Positions 35,661 through 44,711 of a stretch of DNA of 46,952 nt are shown here, in pieces. The translations under genes were made by a program, and so were the position numbers. The notes under the pieces are model-generated. The model searched no databases and was not told the origin of the DNA. It saw only the letters and a program-made list of their open reading frames with translations. This DNA comes from an uncultured Methanobrevibacter sp. Lineage in GTDB: Archaea > Methanobacteriota > Methanobacteria > Methanobacteriales > Methanobacteriaceae. Where the stretch lies: the NCBI GenBank assembly GCA_902771225.1, contig CACXWH010000018.1, positions 1 through 46,952 on the forward strand, in the 5' to 3' direction. Within the stretch, counting starts at the first letter, position 1, and every line of letters begins with the position of its first letter.

Positions 35661-36722
35661 TTATCTGTACCTGTATCTGTCATCACTATATAAGCTTCTA
35701 TATTGATTCTTTCTTTTTCTTTGCTTTCGGTTAAATCTTATTTTATTGACTGTTCTAATAATTAAAACTAAGAGAACTATAAACAATATTAAAATAATGA
35801 TATATGCTAAAAAACCGAAAGGTTGTTCTTTTTTCTCACCAGGAAAATCAACTGTTCCAATCTTTTTATAGTTTGGACCTACAGGGATATCTTCTTTTTT
35901 GATTGTCGTTCCATTGAATAATACATTATCCGTCACTTTTGAATCTTTTACATTACTTATAGATCCGTCATCGTTGGATACGGCAATATCAGTCTGATTG
36001 CCTATATGAGTATTGTTTTCAAAATGGTGGAAATGAAATGTTGTGATGTCTCTTCTGTCTACGCCAAATAAATCACTCATTTCAAGTTTATGAAGAATTT
36101 TAACTTTATCCGTTGAGTTCATTTGAATATCCCCGTGTCTTATATATCCGGGTTTATTTGGAATGGATACGTAATCTCCGGTTTTTAGTTTTCCTGTAAA
36201 ATGAGTTGTTGCCATTGCAACACCATAATCTCCTTCAGGTGATTTGATAAGAACATGACCTTTTTTGTATGGTGCTTTTAGTGCCTGAAGCTTTTCTAAA
36301 GTGGCATTATCGATTTTATTGTTTTCAACCATTTTCGCGGTTATGTTTTCTATTTGCTGATTCACTTCTCCATCGTCAGATCCTCCAAAACCAATGGTCC
36401 ATCCGTCATTGGTTACAATAACCTGACAAAAATATCCTCCCTCAGTCTTATACTGTTTTATAGCTTCTTTTCCATGCCAATTAATTTTTTCAATATGGAT
36501 ATCAGCTTCATAACGTGCATCTCTTCTAAATGCAAAAATACTATCATTTCCATCAAGCTGACAGGCAATTGAACAGCATCCGAATAAATCTGATTCATTT
36601 GTCTCATCTAAAAGAATCTCTCTCTTTTCATTTTCAGAATTAAAATCGTAAGCATAAGCGCTGATGATGGAAATGAAAATTAGCAAAACTCCCGAAATCA
36701 AAATAATTTTTTTATTGTCCAT
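35661..36722 (-). CDS. Membrane-anchored extracellular protein, unrecognised
   Basis: A 353-residue minus-strand protein with an N-terminal signal or anchor (IILISGVLLIFISIISAYAY), an external domain of about 270 residues, and a C-terminal transmembrane helix (FLAYIIILILFIVLLVLIIR) followed by a very basic cytoplasmic tail. The external part begins FGCCSIACQLDGNDSIFAFR, followed by ANDG-like VIVTNDGWTIGFGGSDDG and KKGHVLIKSPEGDYGVAM; this is weakly reminiscent of Ntn-type acyltransferases with an N-terminal Cys, but I would not assign that. A His-rich patch (TTFHFHHFENNTHIG) follows. The ATG at 36722 with GTGAAGA upstream is preferred to a TTG at 36737. Confidence 0.7.
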   Translation of the reverse strand: MDNKKIILISGVLLIFISIISAYAYDFNSENEKREILLDETNESDLFGCCSIACQLDGNDSIFAFRRDARYEADIHIEKINWHGKEAIKQYKTEGGYFCQVIVTNDGWTIGFGGSDDGEVNQQIENITAKMVENNKIDNATLEKLQALKAPYKKGHVLIKSPEGDYGVAMATTHFTGKLKTGDYVSIPNKPGYIRHGDIQMNSTDKVKILHKLEMSDLFGVDRRDITTFHFHHFENNTHIGNQTDIAVSNDDGSISNVKDSKVTDNVLFNGTTIKKEDIPVGPNYKKIGTVDFPGEKKEQPFGFLAYIIILILFIVLLVLIIRTVNKIRFNRKQRKRKNQYRSLYSDDRYRYR

Positions 36723-36911
36723 AAATTCTTCACTCAAACTAAATTATTGATATTAAAATGATATATCATTATAATTTTTGTCAGATACCATATAAAAACT
36801 TTTGTTATAATAAACAAAAAGATTTAATTAATTTTAAACAATAGATTAGAAAAGATATTATAATACTAACTTGCATATATCATATTAACAAGAAATTAAT
36901 GGGGATTAAAT

Positions 36912-37529
36912 ATGAGCAAGACATGTCCTAACTGTGGAGTGAACTCTCCGGACAATGCCAAATTCTGCATTGAATGTGCATATAGTCTGGAAGATGTCCC
37001 GGTAAATAAGGAGGAAAAGCCTGTTAAAACAGATACAGCTTCCGATAGCGGATCAGCATTGGGCGGAATAATACTGATTGCAATTATTGCAATAGCTGTT
37101 GTTGCTGTAGGATTCTTTATTTTCGGGTCAGGTGGAAGCGATAACGTTCAGCCGAATATTACAATAACATTTGATCAAGCATATGCCAGCGATTATGAAT
37201 CTAACGGCAAAATCAGCTATACATATACCGTAAACGGATACATCAACAATTATCCGGATAATGATGCAGGCTACATGATTAAAACAATTTATTATGATTC
37301 AAACGGAAGTCAGATAACCTCGACCGTTAGAAAATTATCAGATTTCAAAGGTGACGAGAAATACAGCTTTGCATCAACATTGGGCAGCTACTATACTGAT
37401 AATTATATAGATATAGATCATGTTTCAGTACAGATACTCAAAGACAATGTTGTATTGGATGAGTTCAATTCAACAATGGACAAAAACAGATTAACTTCCG
37501 TTCCAAATTCAAACAATTCTTCGAAATAA
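36912..37529 (+). CDS. Zinc-ribbon, single-pass protein with external domain
   Basis: A 205-residue protein: an N-terminal zinc ribbon (TCPNCGVNSPDNAKFCIECA), a linker, one transmembrane helix (GGIILIAIIAIAVVAVGFFI, about 51-70), then an external beta domain of about 120 residues (ISYTYTVNGYINNYPDNDAG, then DHVSVQILKDNVVLDEFNST). This is the same plan as the protein at 27261 but with a different outer domain. ATGGGGATT precedes the ATG. The ribbon faces the cytoplasm and may couple surface events to an internal partner; that is inference. Confidence 0.78.
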   Translation: MSKTCPNCGVNSPDNAKFCIECAYSLEDVPVNKEEKPVKTDTASDSGSALGGIILIAIIAIAVVAVGFFIFGSGGSDNVQPNITITFDQAYASDYESNGKISYTYTVNGYINNYPDNDAGYMIKTIYYDSNGSQITSTVRKLSDFKGDEKYSFASTLGSYYTDNYIDIDHVSVQILKDNVVLDEFNSTMDKNRLTSVPNSNNSSK

Positions 37530-37563
37530 TGGTGTTATATTATCACCCTTTCAATTCATTTTT

Positions 37564-39902
37564 TTAAGGGGTTTGTCAATAATTTAGATTTTTGATATTT
37601 TTCCGTATTTTTCTCATTTTTGTAATATTTGGTCTTTATTTCTTGTTTTAAGAATGAAATTGGTTGTTTTTTGTAGGTATTTTTGAGGGTTTTTTAGATC
37701 TTGAATCGTAATTTTTATTTAATTTGAATTGCAAAAAGTAATTTGAACATCAGGTTTTTTTGTAAATTTCTGTAGTTTTATGAAAAACTTGTTGTTTTTG
37801 ATACGGCGTACAGTCTATCTTTATGATGGATTATTGAGTTACTTATTGCATTCTTCGCTCAATATGCTGTGTCTTTTAGATTAATTAATCTTGTAAGGTT
37901 GTAAATGGTGTTTCTTAGTTGGATTTCGTTGTCTACTGCATTTTCAGTGGTTCCGATTAATTTCAGAACTCCATTATCACCTTTCAAAAAACCGTTAATG
38001 CCTTCACTTCTTGAAAAACGAGTTTTATAATGAATTTTATATCTTTTATTCAAGAATTTTTCAGTCATTTCATAATTAAGGTCTGTAATGTGGAGTGTTA
38101 ATTGTTTATGCTTGCAATTTTCGATATTTGGACAACCTTTGCACGAATAAGTTTCAAAAAAGTATCTTTTTTTCTTGCAATTGTCTGGAAGACTGTCATC
38201 CTTATGAGATTTTCTGTGTTTGAAGTTTTTAACATTGGTTAATCTCATAAAACGACCAAAAGGACAAATATATCCATTTTTAACTCTTTTGAAATCTTTT
38301 TTTGATGAACCTTTTCTTTTTTCTTCATGCCCGTTTTCACGTCTTAATTTGTTATTGTGGTCTTCAGATAATTTTTTAGGCATAATTAATGCATTTATTT
38401 TATGTTTAAATACATAATAGAGATTTTCTGTTGAAAAATAACCTGAATCAGCGATTAAAATGTGTTCACGAATTCTTTTTTGTATTTCGCTGTAGTTTCT
38501 TCTTTCTCCAAATTCTCTTTGCATTTCAATAAAAAGTTCAATTGTTTCAAAAATATCATTTAAGACGAATTTTAGTGTTTTTCTATCGTTTGATTGAGTT
38601 AACAACATTCCAGTCAATATTATATGGTTTTCTGTCATGATTTCCTGCAAATTGAATGCAAAATCATAAATTCCCTTTTTTGTTTTCATCCAACAAGCCT
38701 CAGGAAATGAAATAGAAACACTACCAGTTTTCCTTTCATTTAAAATCTTAGTATAAATGTCTAATTTACTGAATATGTTGGTATTGTAGAGATTAATCCT
38801 TTTTAAGATTGAATTAATTGTTTTGCACATTTCTTCATCATTTTTATAAAATTCCAATTTCTCTTCTAATCCTTTTATTGTGCGATTAATAGATTTTGGT
38901 GTATTATTATGTAATAATTTCCATTCATTCATTAGTTTTAGTCTTTCTACTTCTTTTGGTGTGATTTTGTTGTTTCTGGATGCTCTGACGATTGCGTCTG
39001 TTCCATCAACAAATAATTTAACAAAATTTAAGAAATGTAAATCATTTAATAAGACCAATGTGGCTATAAAAACTTTTTTTATTACTTTTGCATCGCTTTT
39101 ATTTAAAAAATTGGCGAATGAATTGCGTGATGGCTTCAATCCGCAAGTAACGATTAGAAGAAATTTGTTTTTCTTGCATTCTTCTTCCATTTTAGTATAA
39201 TTGGCAATACCTATGCTAAAACAGTATAAAACTACTATTAAAAGTAGTGTTCGAGGATATGCTGGACGTCCACGTTTGGATTCGAATTCAGAATCCAATT
39301 GGTGCATTAAATTTTGGACCATGTTGCTGAATGCAAAATTGGTGATTGTTAACAACATTTTAGGGCAATCCTCCTTCTGTTTAAGTTTATTTAAAATACT
39401 ACCATCTTTATACTCTTTCAATTCCATAATTGGCATGAAAAATCAAAGTATTATTCAGTTTAAAGAATTATTCAGAGGTTTTAATTTTCAATGAAAATTC
39501 ACTGAAGATTATGGAAATTTAGTGAAAATTAAATTAAACATATAAATTTTATCTAAAAAATTTTATAAATAATTCTTATATAATAATATGTAATTTAAAG
39601 TATTTATAATTATTTATATTAAATTTTAAGTAATATTAAACTAAATAAAAGTAATTAAAATAATATACATAAGTTGTTTTAAATTTAAAGAATTTTAAAA
39701 AGAAAAAATTGTTTTTATTTTGGAGATTTTCCAGGATCTTTTCTCAGGAAAAAAAATAAAAAATTGGCAAAATAAAAATTTCCACAAAAATATAAAATAA
39801 GACTTTAAAATGAAGTACAAATAAAATAAAGAGCAACTAAATGTAGAAATAAGAAAAATAAGTAGATATATTAAATTAAAGATTCATTGACAAACTCCTT
39901 AA
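37564..39902 (-). mobile_element. IS1182-type insertion sequence
   Basis: Terminal inverted repeats TTAAGGGGTTTGTCAAT (37564-37580) and ATTGACAAACTCCTTAA (39886-39902) match at 16 of 17 positions and enclose a single DDE transposase gene on the minus strand. The element is 2339 bases with unusually long non-coding flanks: about 280 bases at the left and 450 at the right (39437-39885, A/T-rich, no gene seen). I could not see a clear target-site duplication. Confidence 0.85.
37859..39436 (-). CDS. IS1182-family DDE transposase
   Basis: A 525-residue intact transposase. The N-terminus has the IS1182/IS5-group helix block (RGRPAYPRTLLLIVVLYCFS). Catalytic residues sit in VDGTDAIVRAS (first D), HILIADSGYFS (second D) and RFSRSEGINGFLKG (E). 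A zinc-type Cys cluster (YSCKGCPNIENCKH) lies before the Glu, as is usual in this family. No frameshift is present and the inverted repeats are well matched, so the element may still be active. A second ATG lies at 39427. Confidence 0.93.
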   Translation of the reverse strand: MPIMELKEYKDGSILNKLKQKEDCPKMLLTITNFAFSNMVQNLMHQLDSEFESKRGRPAYPRTLLLIVVLYCFSIGIANYTKMEEECKKNKFLLIVTCGLKPSRNSFANFLNKSDAKVIKKVFIATLVLLNDLHFLNFVKLFVDGTDAIVRASRNNKITPKEVERLKLMNEWKLLHNNTPKSINRTIKGLEEKLEFYKNDEEMCKTINSILKRINLYNTNIFSKLDIYTKILNERKTGSVSISFPEACWMKTKKGIYDFAFNLQEIMTENHIILTGMLLTQSNDRKTLKFVLNDIFETIELFIEMQREFGERRNYSEIQKRIREHILIADSGYFSTENLYYVFKHKINALIMPKKLSEDHNNKLRRENGHEEKRKGSSKKDFKRVKNGYICPFGRFMRLTNVKNFKHRKSHKDDSLPDNCKKKRYFFETYSCKGCPNIENCKHKQLTLHITDLNYEMTEKFLNKRYKIHYKTRFSRSEGINGFLKGDNGVLKLIGTTENAVDNEIQLRNTIYNLTRLINLKDTAY

Positions 39903-39970
39903 CAGAATCATTAATTATTTATTGATTAATATACAAAATTTATTTTATAACTAATGTATGTGATTTTAAT

Positions 39971-40840
39971 ATGGAAAGGAAAAAAGCACTTATAACAGGG
40001 GCAGAATATGGAATGGGTAGAGGAATAGCTCTTTTCCTTGCAGAAGAAGGATATGATATTGCCTTTTCCTATTTTCCAGGAATGGCAAACTATGAAACAG
40101 CTCTGGAAAAAACAAAAGAAATGCTTCGTGAAAGGGGAGCTGAATGCTGGGCTTATGAGGCCGACCTTACAAAGAAAGGTTCTGCAAAAAAGCTTTTTGA
40201 TGAGGCAGTAAAAGATATGGGTACACTGGACCTTCTGGTTAACAATGCGGGAGTAAATAAGCCACGTCCTCTCCAGGACATTACAGAAGACAACCTGGAA
40301 TACCTTATCGATTTGGATTTGAAGGCATATGTTCTGATGATGCATTATGCTGCAGAATATATGATAGACAATGGAATTAAGGGAAATATTATTAATATAA
40401 CATCATCAAGAGGCGAAAGGGTATATCCGAATGCCGGTATCTACTGCGGAATCAAATCTGCACTGAACCGAATGACTGAGGCGTTTGCCCTGGATGTTTC
40501 ATCATACGGAATTAGAATTAACAACGTTGCTCCAGGTGCAATAAGAGTTCGAAGCAAGGAGGAACTTCTGGATATCAAAGAAGGTTCAGAAACCGATTAT
40601 TTCTGGGATGAAAAATTTCTGGAAAACCCTGAAGCGGTTGAAAATGATTTCTGGGATGCCCTTGGACCGAAAATTCCTCTTAAAAGAGCAGGACTTCCTG
40701 AAGATATAGGTAATGCTGTAGCTTTCCTGATATCTGAAAAGGCATCATATATAACAGGAGTAACATTAAGGGTTGACGGTGGCCTTATACTTCCAGGAAT
40801 GCCTGAAGACCCTGATTTACCTGGAAACGGATGGTGTTAA
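39971..40840 (+). CDS. Short-chain dehydrogenase/reductase (SDR)
   Basis: A 289-residue classical SDR. It has TGAEYGMGRG (cofactor loop TGxxxGxG, residues 9-18), NNAGV, S145 with Y158-x3-K162 (IYCGIKSALNR), and the C-terminal VTLRVDGG typical of 3-oxoacyl-ACP reductase/glucose dehydrogenase-like members. It oxidises or reduces a sugar, polyol or related alcohol with NAD(P). The stop codon directly abuts the ATG of the MFS gene, so the two form an operon and the transporter may bring in the substrate. TGTGAT before the ATG can act as a ribosome site. The pair is visibly richer in G and C than its neighbours. Confidence 0.9.
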   Translation: MERKKALITGAEYGMGRGIALFLAEEGYDIAFSYFPGMANYETALEKTKEMLRERGAECWAYEADLTKKGSAKKLFDEAVKDMGTLDLLVNNAGVNKPRPLQDITEDNLEYLIDLDLKAYVLMMHYAAEYMIDNGIKGNIINITSSRGERVYPNAGIYCGIKSALNRMTEAFALDVSSYGIRINNVAPGAIRVRSKEELLDIKEGSETDYFWDEKFLENPEAVENDFWDALGPKIPLKRAGLPEDIGNAVAFLISEKASYITGVTLRVDGGLILPGMPEDPDLPGNGWC

Positions 40841-42055
40841 ATGAGCCTAATGAACGAAAACGGAAAAGTCCGTATACTGATGGGAACATACTTTTCGCTG
40901 AATTGTATATCCCTCAGTTATGTCGTATTTTATCTGGGCATGTTCGGATTTCAGGACCATACAATAGGAACAATAGTTTCCATATCTGCAGTTATCGGAT
41001 TTGTCCTTCAGGGAATGCTCGGACGAATCATTGATACACATCCGAAATGGTACTGGAGAAATCTGCTGATTGTGCTGGGCATATTTGTGCTTATTGTCTG
41101 CGGCCTGATTCTTATATGTCAGTTGATCAATATAGGCTCTTTAATGCTTGGAGGTCTTTATGCCGTATTCATAATCATTACGCTGGGAATGGGTCCTCTG
41201 GTAAACACTTCAAGCTTTTACTATACTGCCCATGGCCGTCCGGTTAACTTCGGTGTGGCAAGAGGAATAGGTTCAGTTGTTTTTGCAGCTGTTTCCTATA
41301 TAATAGGTGTGTTTTCCGCTCAGATGGGAGTAATATTCATTCCAATCTTCGGAGTTGTAGTGAGCTTACTTTTTATTCTCTCCACAATAATACTTCCTGA
41401 TCTTGGCTCTGCATATGCTTCCGGTGATATGCAATCATCATCAAAAACATCATTGGTAAGCAGGGATTTTATTCAAAGAAACAAATACTTTATTCTTATG
41501 GCTCTAGGTATATGTATGGTATTGATTCTTCACAATATTGTCAATTCTTTCCTCATCAGGATGGTGGAAAATGTTGGGGGAACGAGCGATGCGCTTGGAA
41601 TAGCCCTGGCCATAGCTGCGATTTGTGAAATTCCCGTGCTGTTTTTATATGAAAGCTTTGTGAAAAGGTTCAATATTTCTTCACAGTTTTTAATCTTTCT
41701 TGCCTGTATGTTTTTTGTGATAAGAGGAATCCTTTATCTTTTTGCAACAAGTGTGATAATTATATATGCAGTTCAGATACTTCAAAGTGTAACCTTTGCT
41801 CTTCTTATAGCTTCAAAAACCCACTATGCAGATGAAGGTGTCGGTGAAGAGGACAAGGCTACAGGCCAGTCCATCATGTCAATGACTGAAGCTAGTGGAA
41901 TGGTTCTCGGTAGTGCTGTAGGCGGCTGGGCATTAAGCCTTGGCGGAATTAATCTGATGTATATTGTAGGAATAGGATTTGCAGTTGTCGGATCACTTCT
42001 TGTGCTTGCAATGTATCTTTCAAACAGAAACTCCCCATCACCTGTCGAATCATGA
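40841..42055 (+). CDS. Major facilitator superfamily transporter
   Basis: A 404-residue protein with about 12 transmembrane helices. The RGIGSVVFAAVSYIIG stretch after GRPVNFGVA matches the LacY-like/MFS_1-like group in which R-G-x-G-S opens helix 5, and GRIIDTHPKWYWRN is the loop 2-3 motif. It is translated directly from the SDR stop codon, so the genes are coupled. The likely substrate is a sugar or nucleoside handled by the SDR, by inference from the operon only. A hairpin plus T-run terminator overlaps its stop. Confidence 0.88.
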   Translation: MSLMNENGKVRILMGTYFSLNCISLSYVVFYLGMFGFQDHTIGTIVSISAVIGFVLQGMLGRIIDTHPKWYWRNLLIVLGIFVLIVCGLILICQLINIGSLMLGGLYAVFIIITLGMGPLVNTSSFYYTAHGRPVNFGVARGIGSVVFAAVSYIIGVFSAQMGVIFIPIFGVVVSLLFILSTIILPDLGSAYASGDMQSSSKTSLVSRDFIQRNKYFILMALGICMVLILHNIVNSFLIRMVENVGGTSDALGIALAIAAICEIPVLFLYESFVKRFNISSQFLIFLACMFFVIRGILYLFATSVIIIYAVQILQSVTFALLIASKTHYADEGVGEEDKATGQSIMSMTEASGMVLGSAVGGWALSLGGINLMYIVGIGFAVVGSLLVLAMYLSNRNSPSPVES

Positions 42056-42091
42056 AGTTTCTATCATCCGATAGATTCTTCATATTTTTTT
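42052..42091 (+). terminator. Hairpin plus T-run terminator of the SDR-MFS operon
   Basis: ATGAAG..CTATC (42052-42065) pairs with GATAG..CTTCAT (42070-42083) as an imperfect hairpin, followed by ATTTTTTT. Confidence 0.7.
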
Positions 42092-42155
42092 AAATAATCT
42101 AATTTTTAAACGGATATTTTTATTCAATTAAATGTGAATTTGAAATGGAATTTTT

Positions 42156-42953
42156 CTATTTCAAATGGATTGTCTTTTCATTTCCTTTTTCAATTTCCTT
42201 AAAATCGGAATCATCATAATTCTTAGCAATATTGGAATATAATAGTCCCAGAGAATAATTGGCTATGCTTTCAATTATTGGAATAACAATACATCCGTAT
42301 ATTAAAAATCCGACATATGGAATTGACATTACAAATGAAGAAATAAAAGTAATAGCATTCAATAGTATTGCCATTACAATCAGCCATTTGATTATATTAA
42401 CAATACCTATGTTTTTGATATCCATTATTACTTTTTTCATATTCAATGCTTCAGACAGGCTGTTGAAGTAAGCCAATCTTGCCTTTGCAAAGAATAATAG
42501 GAATTCAAATATAAAATATACAATTAAAATCAGCACAAATACGAATCCCACTGTCGCTAAAAATTCAATAATTCTAAAATTATAAATTAAATTCCTGATT
42601 GTAGGGCCGAATACCGTTAATGCAATCAAAAATAAAGCAGCCGGAACTAACATATAGACTATTCTCAAAAAAAGCACTCTAATGGAATCATATATGTTGT
42701 TGACCAAATTGAATGAAGGAAGCATTGCTGACTGGTTTGAACCCAGTTTGATCATGGATAAAAAATATCCCGGCACAAGCAGTATAAACAAAAAGAATGC
42801 GATTACACCAATGACCGTAATATAATTATTGTTGGCGATTATGCCTATTGGAATTATTCCAATAAAGACAAATAATAAGCATAAAACAGGTAATTTTTTA
42901 ATGTTTCTGAATGGATATTTAAAAGAATTCAAGACCAGTTTTGATAAATCCAT
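42156..42953 (-). CDS. DUF4013 membrane protein
   Basis: A 265-residue minus-strand protein with about six transmembrane helices. It starts with KLVLNSFKYPFRNIKKLPVL and contains FLLVPGYFLSMIKLG-like FILLVPGYFLSMIKLGSNQS, then FNLVNNIYDSIRVLFLRIVY and ends after a helix pair FISSFVMSIPYVGFLIYGCI. This is the DUF4013 plan, very common in Methanobacteriales and some bacteria, with unknown function. GGTGAG lies 8 bases before the ATG. The region upstream (42954-43236) holds its promoter and an inverted repeat. Confidence 0.85.
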   Translation of the reverse strand: MDLSKLVLNSFKYPFRNIKKLPVLCLLFVFIGIIPIGIIANNNYITVIGVIAFFLFILLVPGYFLSMIKLGSNQSAMLPSFNLVNNIYDSIRVLFLRIVYMLVPAALFLIALTVFGPTIRNLIYNFRIIEFLATVGFVFVLILIVYFIFEFLLFFAKARLAYFNSLSEALNMKKVIMDIKNIGIVNIIKWLIVMAILLNAITFISSFVMSIPYVGFLIYGCIVIPIIESIANYSLGLLYSNIAKNYDDSDFKEIEKGNEKTIHLK

Positions 42954-43041
42954 AATTAACTCACCTACTATATACTCTGATTTTGCAACTCTTTTAAACT
43001 TTGCTGATTTTAATGTCCTGTTTTGATTTTGGTTATAATGA

Positions 43042-43070
43042 ATAAAACTTTCACATTTTAAAAGTTTTAT
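43042..43070. promoter_or_regulatory. Inverted repeat upstream of the DUF4013 gene
   Basis: Perfect 10-base arms ATAAAACTTT (43042-43051) / AAAGTTTTAT (43061-43070) with a 9-base centre. Two AACGTT palindromes follow at about 43074 and 43089, and TATAAAACTTTTAT recurs near 43146. These could be operator sites; the stretch 42954-43236 holds no gene that I can see. Confidence 0.4.
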
Positions 43071-43290
43071 CGTAACGTTAAAAATATAACGTTTAAATAT
43101 TGTTCAACATCTAAAATAGCATTTTTGAGTGAATTTGATTCCGTATAAAACTTTTATTCATACTCTTAATAGATTAAACTATTTTTGAATATAATTAAAA
43201 ATTTAAAACTGAATTTACAAAAATTTTTCAAAACACTATAGTAGTCGACACTGAAAATTATAAATAGTACTGATTATAAATATTATAATC

Positions 43291-44577
43291 ATGTCTAATC
43301 AAACATTAATTGAAGAATATCCCGGGATTATTTCTGAAATTCAAACGGAAATTAAAAAGTTGGAGAATGATACGCGAGTTTTAAATAAATTATATGTAAT
43401 TTTAGATGTTTTACATGATAAACCAATAAATGATATCATAAATAAACATGGAATTAGTCAAGGAACAGCATATAATTGGATAAAACAATGGAATGATGGA
43501 GGAATAGAAGCATTAAGAAGAAAAAAGGTTCCAAAGGTCAATCCAAACTAACAGACGAACAATATATAATTTTAGACAAAACTATTCAAGAAAAAAATTT
43601 AAAAACTGCAAAAGAAGTAAAACATCTAATTGAAATATTATTTGGAGTAGAATATAGTTTACGAAGTATAGAACGCATAATGAAGAAATTAGACTATACA
43701 TACACTAAACCTTACAAAATATATGCTAAAATGCCAAAAGATGCTGAAGAACAGTTAAAAAAAACACCCGACATTTAGATTTAGAAAATTTCACTGTCGT
43801 GTTTTTAGACCAAACATACTGCCAAAATCAGGATAACAGCCAAAGATGTTATAATAAAAAAGGCACTAAAAACATAAAAATACAACCAACAACAAGATTA
43901 TCCATAAATGCACTTGGAATACAAGCAATTAATGGAAAATCATTTATATCATTCTTAGATAATACAAAAACCTTTGAAATGATGAAATTTATGATAACCA
44001 TCACTATTCAAAATATTGAAAGCGATGAATTAAAGACCAAATTAGAAAAAATATTATATAATGAAGATTTAAAATTAGAAAATATTTTAAATACTGTTAA
44101 TACTAAAAAAAACTATGAAAAACTATTGTTAGCTTTAGAACTGTTATCTGAGAATAGTAATACATTCAAAAAATTATTCAAAAGACTTGTAAAAAATCCT
44201 TTAAATTTCAAAACCAAATCAAATCAAGTACTCGAAAATCTCAAAAAGCAATGATATTATCTTATTTTTTTGATAAAAACTTACAACATCAATTAATTAT
44301 AGAAAAACCAATAGCAATAATCTTAGATAACTACAGTGTCCATCATGCAATTGCTTTCACAGAATTATGCAATTTTTTAAACATGGATCTAATTCATTTA
44401 CCCCCATATTCTCCTAAATATAATCCCATTGAACAAGTATGGAGAACAATAAAAGCCAAAATTTCAAGAAAATTCATAACAAGTATTGAACAATTAAAAT
44501 ATATCTTTGAAAACGAATTTAAACAAGTAATTGATAACAAAAGTTATTGGGAAAATTGGCTCTGGAAGTTCCTATAA
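43291..44577 (+). pseudogene. IS630-family transposase, split into four frames
   Basis: Four consecutive frames make up one transposase. 43291-43551 holds the helix-turn-helix part (INKHGISQGTAYNWIKQWND). About 43521-43778 holds QSKLTDEQYIILDKTIQEKN through RSIERIMKKLDYTYTKP. 43778-44254 has the first catalytic Asp (VVFLDQTY). 44251-44577 has the second (AIILDNYSVHH) and the Glu (PPYSPKYNPIEQVWRTIK). Every junction is a -1 shift at an A run: A AAA AAG at 43521-43527, eight A near 43757-43764, and AAAAAG near 44244. The first is a canonical -1 slippery heptamer in the zero frame and may be programmed; the other two look like damage or sequence error. All three catalytic residues are present. 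Confidence 0.85.
43521..43527 (+). promoter_or_regulatory. A AAA AAG candidate -1 ribosomal frameshift site
   Basis: The heptamer falls in the zero frame as ..A AAA AAG at the end of the first transposase frame. A -1 slip yields AAA AAA GGT TCC, which reads straight into the second frame (KGSKGQSKLTDE). This is the motif used by several IS families to make the fused transposase. Confidence 0.55.
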
Positions 44578-44711
44578 AATTTTATAATTTTTAATGTCGT
44601 GAACTATAAGTTTTTGAAAGAATCATTTAGTAAAATATATTATATTATATGAACAAAATAATAAGCATATGACAATTTTGCCATATACTTATTTAAAAGG
44701 TTGTTAAAATA

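Larger units (their letters stand above)
43237..44608 (+). mobile_element. IS630-type insertion sequence
   Basis: 28-base terminal repeats at 43237-43264 and 44581-44608, with TATAGT..CGACA..AAAATTATAAA conserved between them (about 22 of 28 matches). The ends carry TA dinucleotides, as expected for IS630/Tc1-mariner-type elements, which insert at TA. The only gene inside is the interrupted transposase. Size 1372 bases. Confidence 0.85.

Noticed and set aside
37541-37563. Target-site duplication of the IS1182 element
   Set aside because: The bases just outside the two terminal repeats (T-rich on the left, CAGAATC on the right) do not match, so I make no claim.
37531-37565. Terminator after the zinc-ribbon gene at 36912
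   Set aside because: GGTG..CACC arms are only four bases and the T run is partly inside the insertion sequence end; too weak to list as a feature.
39201-39494. 97-codon plus-strand frame
   Set aside because: Lies antisense over the start of the IS1182 transposase gene; no start signals.
40831-41247. Two plus-strand frames inside the MFS gene
   Set aside because: Shifted-frame shadows of a well-supported membrane transporter.
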